This document shows, piece after piece, positions 58,173 through 64,000 of a DNA stretch of 64,000 bases (the first letter of the stretch is position 1; every line of letters starts with the position of its first letter). A program made the position numbers and the translations under genes. The DNA lies in NCBI GenBank assembly GCA_963932145.1, contig OZ010573.1, positions 92,145,520 to 92,209,519 of the forward strand, in the 5' to 3' direction. Origin of the DNA: Acanthosepion lycidas. Lineage: Eukaryota; Mollusca; Cephalopoda; Sepiida; Sepiidae. The notes beneath the pieces were generated by a model. The model was not told the origin of the DNA. It saw only the letters and a program-made list of their open reading frames with translations, and ran no database searches.

Positions 58173-58365
58173 GTCTTGCTGAGCTCCCTTCTAGAGATTA
58201 ATCATTTAATTTGAAGAAATAAGTGATATTTGGCGCATCATTTTTAGAATAGAGATACAGCTAAGTAGATAAAAGAATGCTTATCACATATATCCAACTT
58301 GTGAATTGTTTATTTAATTATATGCACACCCACTCACACAAGCAGCCCCCACACTCATATATATA

Positions 58366-58431
<66 letters not shown>

Positions 58432-58879
58432 TAGATAGATAGAGATATAGATATCTATATTCTCAAGATTATGTTTCAGAGAATAAACAATTCAATAATG
58501 GGAAAATATTCCAACACTCAAATTCTGCCGAATTCCCTTTCTCTTTTCCATTAATAAAAATCGATTTGCAAATTGAAGTGCTTAATTGCATATTTTTAAG
58601 ATCTCAACCATTTGAACGCAAGGTAAACATCATTGTTGATCGGCACTTGAATGTATATTGTCTCAGTTGTTTCTTATTTTTTGTCTTTTTTCATATTTCT
58701 TTAGTCTCCATTATGAAGAAATGTGTTTATTTCAATGAAAAACAAGACAAAAATAAAGAAAAAAACATAACATTATGGGAATCCAATTAATCTCAATTAA
58801 CAACGAAAACAAGTAGAAGACACAATAGTTTTGATTTAAATTCTCACTTAGAACTAAATTATTCGCGCGAGCGATATTT

Positions 58880-59395
58880 CTGGGGATCAGAGAAATGAAG
58901 GTGAAACAGTCAAAGGAAAATAGGGAAAAGAAAGCAGTTGGAGAGAATGAATCTAAAAGAGTAACAAACGAAATTAATGATGAAGGAAAGAAGACACAAA
59001 GGAGGTAAACGCAGCAGGCGAACAATGTTATGTAACAGAAGAAAGAGTATAGAAATGTGAAGGGAAAGGAACAGGAAGAAGGAGAAGACGAAGAAGAAAT
59101 AAAAGGAGGAAGAGAAGAAAAAGAAGAAGGGAACGAGAAGGAGAAAAGTAAAAAAAGATGAAGAAGATAAGATGGAGGAAAATGAGATGCAGAAGAAGAA
59201 GGACAAGGAGTAATTGGATAGCTTAAAATAAGGCAAGTTAAGAAATGTAACTATTTGCAAGATGTTATAAACCAGCAAAAGAAAATGTGACACAGTAATA
59301 CGGAGACGCAGTGGAATCCGAAAAGATACGTTAAATGCGGAACACAGTCTTCGGAAACAGGAAAGACGCAGTAGAAACAAAGAAAAGGGGGGATA
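58880..59395 (+). repeat. Purine-rich stretch
   Basis: Rich in GAAGAAGAAGG and GGAAAAG, especially 59040-59215. Less pure than the 50.4-kb tract. The 156-codon minus frame over it is compositional. Confidence 0.7.
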
Positions 59396-59536
59396 AACGA
59401 ATATGTAATTTCAATTTCCGTTATGTTAAAGAAGACAGTTTAACCCACAAAAACCTCTCCATCTAAAGGAAACGTCTCAAATATGTGTCGATAATTTCCC
59501 TGGAGTACCATTTTCCTTATAGACCTAGACAAGTAT

Positions 59537-59556
59537 TTGGTATTTAGGCACCACAT

Positions 59557-59597
<41 letters not shown>

Positions 59598-60961
59598 GGG
59601 AATTGGAGCATGAAGAAGCTTATAAGTACCTAGGAATTAGCGAAGGAGATGGCATACAACACCCCCAAATGAAAGAAAAAATAAGAAAAGAGTACTACAG
59701 GCGTGTACGTCTGATACTAAATACTGAACTAAACTCAAAAAATAGAATATCAGCTATAAACACATTGGCTGTCCCAGTGGTGCATTACAGCTTTAATGTC
59801 CTTAACTGGACCATAGCTGAAATTAAGCGAATGGACGCCAAAACGAGAAAGCTTCTCACTTGCTATCGCATGCATCATCCCAAAGCTGATGTTGATCGTC
59901 TGTATGGGCCCAGATCCGAAGGAGGCAGAGGATTAGTCCAACTAGAACTGTCCTACAAAACTACAACAATTGGCCTCCAAAAATACTTGGAAATTACAGA
60001 AGACTGGATGATGGTATGCGTCAAGGAACATGAAAGTAGTAAGCGTCTTTACTCCGTAATGAAAGAAGCCAACAAATTCAAACTGGAGCTTCAAATGGGC
60101 GTAGAGATGCAACTACAGCACAATACACCGGCTGAAACTGCAAAATACTTGAAAAAGACAGCAAAGACGAATGCGACCGACCAGATACAGAAGCGATGGC
60201 AAGATAAACCGCTTCATGGCCAATACTCTGCCCGTATCAACCAAGCTGATGTAGACAAAACCCGTACCCATCAGTGGCTACGCAGTGCAGGGTTGAAAGC
60301 GGAAACTGAAGGTTTTATCCTTGCTGCGCAGGACCAATGCTTGCTAACTAGGAATTATCAAGCACATATACTAAAATATTGTGTCAGCCCAAAATGCAGA
60401 TTCTGTGATAAATATCCAGAAACGATTGATCATCTTGTATCAGGTTGCACGATGTTGGCACCCACTGAATATAAAACCCGACATGACAGAGTGGGCCAAT
60501 ATCTGCACTGGAAAATCTGCAACTTCTACGGGAAGGAAACTGAAAGAAACTGGTACCAACACCACCCAGACCCAGTTATGGAGATAGGACCTGTTACAAT
60601 TCTATGGGACTACACAATTCACACTGACAGAACAATCAAGGCCAACCGACCAGATATTGTTATTAAAGACCACAAACAAAAACGGTGCCTCCTTATTGAT
60701 ATGGCAGTCCCTGCTGACTGCAATGTATCTTTGAAGATATTCAAAAAGCTGTCAAAATACAAGGACCTTGAAATAGAGGTCTCGAAAATGTGGCATATGG
60801 GAACATCAACAATCCCTGTTGTAGTTGGAGCCCTAGGACTGGTTGGAAAAGATTGCAGTAGACTAATTGCAGGGATTCCTGGAAGCCCATGCCTCAAGGA
60901 GATACAAAAAATTGTTCTGACAAGTACAGCCCACACTTTACGAAGGGCTCTATCTATGTAA
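59537..60961 (+). CDS. LINE reverse transcriptase C-terminus with CCHC finger and restriction-like endonuclease
   Basis: This is an open frame of 474 codons whose first 20 or so residues are only translated (TAA)n; the real protein starts near residue 21 (RELEHEEAYKYLG). Residues about 25-120 resemble the RT thumb region of non-LTR elements (YLG, then NVLNWTIAEIKRMDAKTRKLL and HHPKADVDRLYGPRSEGGRG). A zinc finger C287-x2-C290-x8-H299-x4-C304 follows. A PD-x14-D motif (P372, D373 in RPDIVI; D388 in LLIDMAVP) matches the restriction-like endonuclease of R2/R4/CRE-type LINEs. Finger then RLE at the C-terminus is that group's diagnostic order; APE-type LINEs lack it. The RT catalytic core is absent, so this is a 5'-truncated copy. 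The frame is intact across about 450 codons, suggesting a fairly young insertion. The (TAA)n at both ends favours a Dong/R4-like clade. Stop TAA is at 60959-60961. Confidence 0.88.
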
Positions 60962-61083
60962 TTTTTTTTTTTTTTTTTTTTTGTCAGTGAAAAGGGTCAT
61001 GATGCCATCTCTAACCTTAGGTCCCTGGGTGGGACCCGGAAAGAAATGTGTAAACGCCAGAAAGCAAAGAAAATAAAAATAAA

Positions 61084-61133
<50 letters not shown>
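59557..61133 (+). mobile_element. 5'-truncated RLE-type LINE (R4/Dong-like), copy 2, flanked by (TAA)n
   Basis: The element carries the frame ending at 60961, then a T-rich stretch, a 3' UTR with GGGACCCGGAAAGAAATG, and a terminal (AAT)n run at 61081-61133. A second (AAT)n run at 59557-59597 directly precedes the truncated 5' end. Insertion into TAA microsatellites and TAA-repeat tails are known for Dong and relatives, so the flanking repeats are either the target array or target plus tail. Clade assignment is inference. Confidence 0.8.
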
Positions 61134-61135
<2 letters not shown>

Positions 61136-62370
61136 TGCTCCCCTGTGCTGCAATACAGTTTAAGCATCCTTAACTGGACCATAGCTGACATTAAGTGAAG
61201 GAACGCTGGAATGAGACAGCTTCACAAATGCCACCGCATGCACAATCGCAAGGCTGATGTTGATCGCCTGTATGTGCTCAGATCTCAGGGAGGCATTGGA
61301 TTGATTGTATTAGAAGTGTCACATAAAACTGCAACAATTAGACCTCAAAGATACTTGCAAGCTGCAGAAGACTGGATGACAAAGAACATGAAAGAAGTAA
61401 CAAATTTTATTCAGTAATAAAGGAAGCCAACATATTCAAAATGGAGTTTTAAATGGGTGAAGAATTGCTAGTAAAGAATACTACACCAATTGCAGCTGCA
61501 AAATAATTAAAAAGAACGCAAATCAAATCTAACCAACCAGATGCAGAAACAATGGATAAAACCCCATCAAGGCCATTACTCTGCCCATACTAAACAAGCT
61601 GAGTTAGACAAACCACGCACGTATCCCGTGGCTACGAAGTGTAGGGTTAAAAGCTCAAAACCGAAGATTTTATTTTTGATGCATAGCTTCAATACTTGCT
61701 AATTAGAAATTACCAAGCACACATACTGAAAAAATCTGTTAGCACAAATTATAGATTCTGTGATAAGTATTCAAATATAATTGACCATCTTGTATCATCT
61801 TGCGTGATATTGGCACCCACTGAATATAAATCACGGTATGGCTGGGCCAATATCTGCACTGGAAAATTTGCAACTTTTACGGAAAGGAAACTGCAAGAAA
61901 TTCGTATGAACACCACCCTAACAGGGTTAGAGAGATAGGACCTGTAACAATTTTATAGGACTTTACACTAAACTCAAACAGAACAATCAAAGCTAAACGC
62001 CAAGCCTTGGTGAATAGAGAACGCAAAGATAAAATGTGCATGGCTGTTCCTGTAGATGACAATATGTTTTTGAAGATCTTCAAAAAGCTATCAAAATACA
62101 AGGACCTTGAAATCTAAATCTCAATAATGTGTTACATGAGGACATGTATTTGGAGCTCTCGTATTGATTGAAAAATATCCCAATAGAATCATTGAACGGA
62201 TTGAAGAATGGATTTATCTGTAAAATATGTATGATTTTTTTTTTCGAAATTGCTCAGTGGAAAATGTCATGACGCCATTTCTGTCTTGAGGTCTCTGATC
62301 CGGACTATAAAAGAAACGTGTATACTGAAGAAAATCAAATGATAAATAATAATAAGAATTATACGTGTTA
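61134..62370 (+). mobile_element. Decayed RLE-type LINE, copy 3, abutting the (TAA)n tail of copy 2
   Basis: This aligns by eye with copy 2 from the segment reading LNWTIAEIKRMDAKTRK onward. Recognisable pieces include HNRKADVDRLYVLRSQGGIGL (from 61240), the finger region YRFCDKYSNIIDHLVSSC (near 61750-61805) and the end of the endonuclease region (near 62030). The 3' UTR matches copies 1 and 2 (TTGCTCAGTGGAAAATGTCA near 62250) and ends in a short AATAATAATAAG run near 62350. Many stops and shifts make it clearly non-coding and older than copy 2. It starts exactly where the (TAA)n tail of copy 2 ends, so the two share one microsatellite junction. Confidence 0.75.
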
Positions 62371-62379
62371 GGAGGAACT

Positions 62380-62960
62380 AAGCGAAGAAAGTGTGAATTG
62401 AGATTGCAATGAAAGAAAATAAAATCCAATTTCAAGAATAAAACAAGGAAGAAGTAAAATAGAAATATGCAAAGCAAATGATAACTAAACATCTACATTT
62501 AGTAGATTTAGAAGGAGAAGGAGTTGGAGATAAGAATAATGGAGGAAGAAAAATGGGTGATAATATGACTGGACAGTATGATGGAGAAAAGAGGAAAATA
62601 CAAAAACAACTATCGAAACATTTATTATATAATCAGAACGAGAATATATAAGTAAACAAGAAAAATATATGAGAAAACGGAATAAAAGAAGAACCATGAT
62701 AAAGATGAAGAGAAAAAGGGAGAAAAAAGGAGAAAAAGGGAGTAAATTAAATCAGGAGACGGAAAAAGGAATAAAAGATGATTTGCAAAACAAAAAAAAA
62801 AAAAAAGAAAAAAAGAAAGAAAATAAACAGCACCAGAAGATGATAAAATATATAAAAAAGATTTCAATCATTGTTTTCACTAACGTCATAATGTGTGATA
62901 AATTCTCTCGGGTCTGTGGGAAATAAAGTTGGAGGAAGTTTAAGAAAAATATAAACACAG
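62380..62960 (+). repeat. Purine-rich stretch
   Basis: Irregular GAAGAA, AAAAGG and A-tracts (62790-62826). Lies directly after LINE copy 3. Nothing coding seen. Confidence 0.6.
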
Positions 62961-63043
62961 TCGAAATAAAAAGAGAGACAGACATAAAATAAAATATAAG
63001 TAAAATATATTAATATATGTAACGTCCAATACAATTGTAAGAC

Positions 63044-63045
<2 letters not shown>

Positions 63046-63098
<53 letters not shown>
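63046..63098. repeat. (TA)n microsatellite
   Basis: About 26 units. 63100-63608 shows only AT-rich sequence with an A-tract at 63121-63138. Confidence 0.94.
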
Positions 63099-63100
<2 letters not shown>

Positions 63101-63608
63101 CACCGAAAAACTTAGACATGAAAAAAAAAAAAAAAAAACTAAAGTAAAAACGAAAGAAAAACAAAAATGTTTAAATAAAACCATGCATTCTGCACTCAAA
63201 ACATCTTTGGCCAAATGAGCAGAAAATACGAAAACAATTTAAGTGAAAAGTAGAAATCTAATCACAAATTATTTACACAGGAGTCACCCATTAAAAGCTG
63301 TTTTGTAGTACAAAGTACTTAAGCATCTTTACGCGAGTTTTATGAAAGCAAAAACAGTAAATATGTTACCGTCGAGGCAGCCCAGTAATTTCACAAATTT
63401 TTTATCGTTGTGAAACTTGCCAATTTTCTTGTATTGCTCTATACTTATTGTCTGTCTCATATTTCCAGTGAAAGTTATTGAAATTAAAAGAAAATGCTGG
63501 TCAAAATCGAATCTGCACTTTCCTAATTAATTTTCGACTTGAACTAAAGTGATCGATTATTGAAGTCGACAAACCATTTCGAGATGCAACATTTTTCATT
63601 TTAAAATA

Positions 63609-64000
63609 TCAGGTCATCCCATAAGTTCTGTCCGAATTTTGAATAAAGAAAACAAGTGACCAAATAATACATTTAATTACAGATTCAATCAACAATGTAT
63701 TTTCCCTGATTATCTATGACATCTTTCCATCTATTAACAAGCTTACTAATTCGATTACTGAAAAAGTCTTTTGGCTTTGATTCAAAGAACGCACAAATGT
63801 CAGTTTTAAACTGTTACAAAAGCTGTTTCTTCCCAATGGTTCTGTAAGCTACGAAACAAATTGAAGTCTGAAGGAGCAAGATCGGGAGAATAAGGTGGAT
63901 GAGGAATTTTCTCCTAACCAAGTTCTTCGATCTTTTGTGACGTGATTCTTGCTGTGTGGGGTCGCGCATTGTCCTGATAAAACATCACCCCTTTTCGATT
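63609..64000 (-). pseudogene. Mariner transposase, C-terminal part, with 3' terminus (runs off window end)
   Basis: Read on the minus strand from 64000, the frame gives GVMFYQDNARPHTARITSQK...HPPYSPDLAPSDFNLFRSLQNHW. The second catalytic Asp (QDN) and third (APSD) are 34 residues apart, the D34D spacing of mariner. The third Asp would normally sit in SPDLAPSDFHLF, as here. A stop lies between them (ELG-stop-EK) and more follow, so it is dead. The terminus beginning TCAGGTCATCCCATAAG at 63609, after TA, is the likely inverted repeat. The N-terminal part lies beyond the window. Confidence 0.85.

Noticed and set aside
58910-59380. 156-codon minus-strand hydrophobic frame
   Set aside because: Compositional by-product of purine-rich DNA; no domain pattern.

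Overview
The window looks like nuclear DNA of a coleoid cephalopod, most likely an octopus. This rests on very AT-rich sequence, dozens of (TA)n, (TATC)n and (GA)n microsatellites, several families of tRNA-headed SINEs that share a central block, degraded LINEs of several clades, Penelope-like fragments and mariner-type MITEs. No species was assigned by alignment. The window is almost wholly intron or intergenic repeat landscape. Most long open frames are microsatellite translations ((TA)n gives IYIYIY, (GA)n gives SLSLSL) or transposon fragments.

One piece of host protein-coding sequence can be supported: an 81-bp collagen exon on the minus strand at 39987-40067. It has nine uninterrupted Gly-X-Y triplets, consensus splice sites and a glycine codon split at both ends. 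No second exon of that gene was found, so its introns are at least tens of kilobases long or the gene continues outside the window.

Layout. 1-7 kb: SINEs, three copies of a GC-rich structured repeat, and a roughly 500-bp AT-rich repeat present twice. 7-10.5 kb: four palindromic mariner-type MITEs (counting one at 2.6 kb; a fifth lies at 23.5 kb) and two pogo-like MITEs. 10.7-13.4 kb: a long decayed APE-type LINE on the minus strand; shorter pieces of the same family recur at 8.3, 15.1, 19.1, 20.2, 22.8, 29.1, 33.9, 35.7, 37.3, 39.4 and 47.6 kb. 20.4-23.5 kb: a mosaic of local duplications. 24.9 kb: a 5S rRNA-derived sequence. 27.6-28.1 kb: tRNA-type SINEs. 34.6-34.9 kb: a tandem pair of hammerhead-ribozyme-like cores spaced 179 bp apart. 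41.2-41.7 kb: a Penelope-like GIY-YIG fragment between inverted repeats. 44.3-45.1 kb: a minisatellite. 46.0-47.3, 59.6-61.1 and 61.1-62.4 kb: three copies of a LINE carrying a restriction-like endonuclease and ending in (TAA)n. 50.4-51.7 kb: a 1.3-kb polypurine tract. 54.5 kb: a near-perfect 65-bp fold-back. 55.7-56.35 kb: a 354-bp tandem duplication. 63.6 kb to the end: the C-terminal part of a mariner D34D transposase.

The least ordinary signals are the tandem hammerhead-like unit (a candidate retrozyme relic), the three-way-junction repeat family, recurring CTGAnGA-stem-GAAAC blocks, and the RLE LINEs that sit on (TAA)n and begin at the same residue. All identifications were made by eye from motifs; no database search was run.
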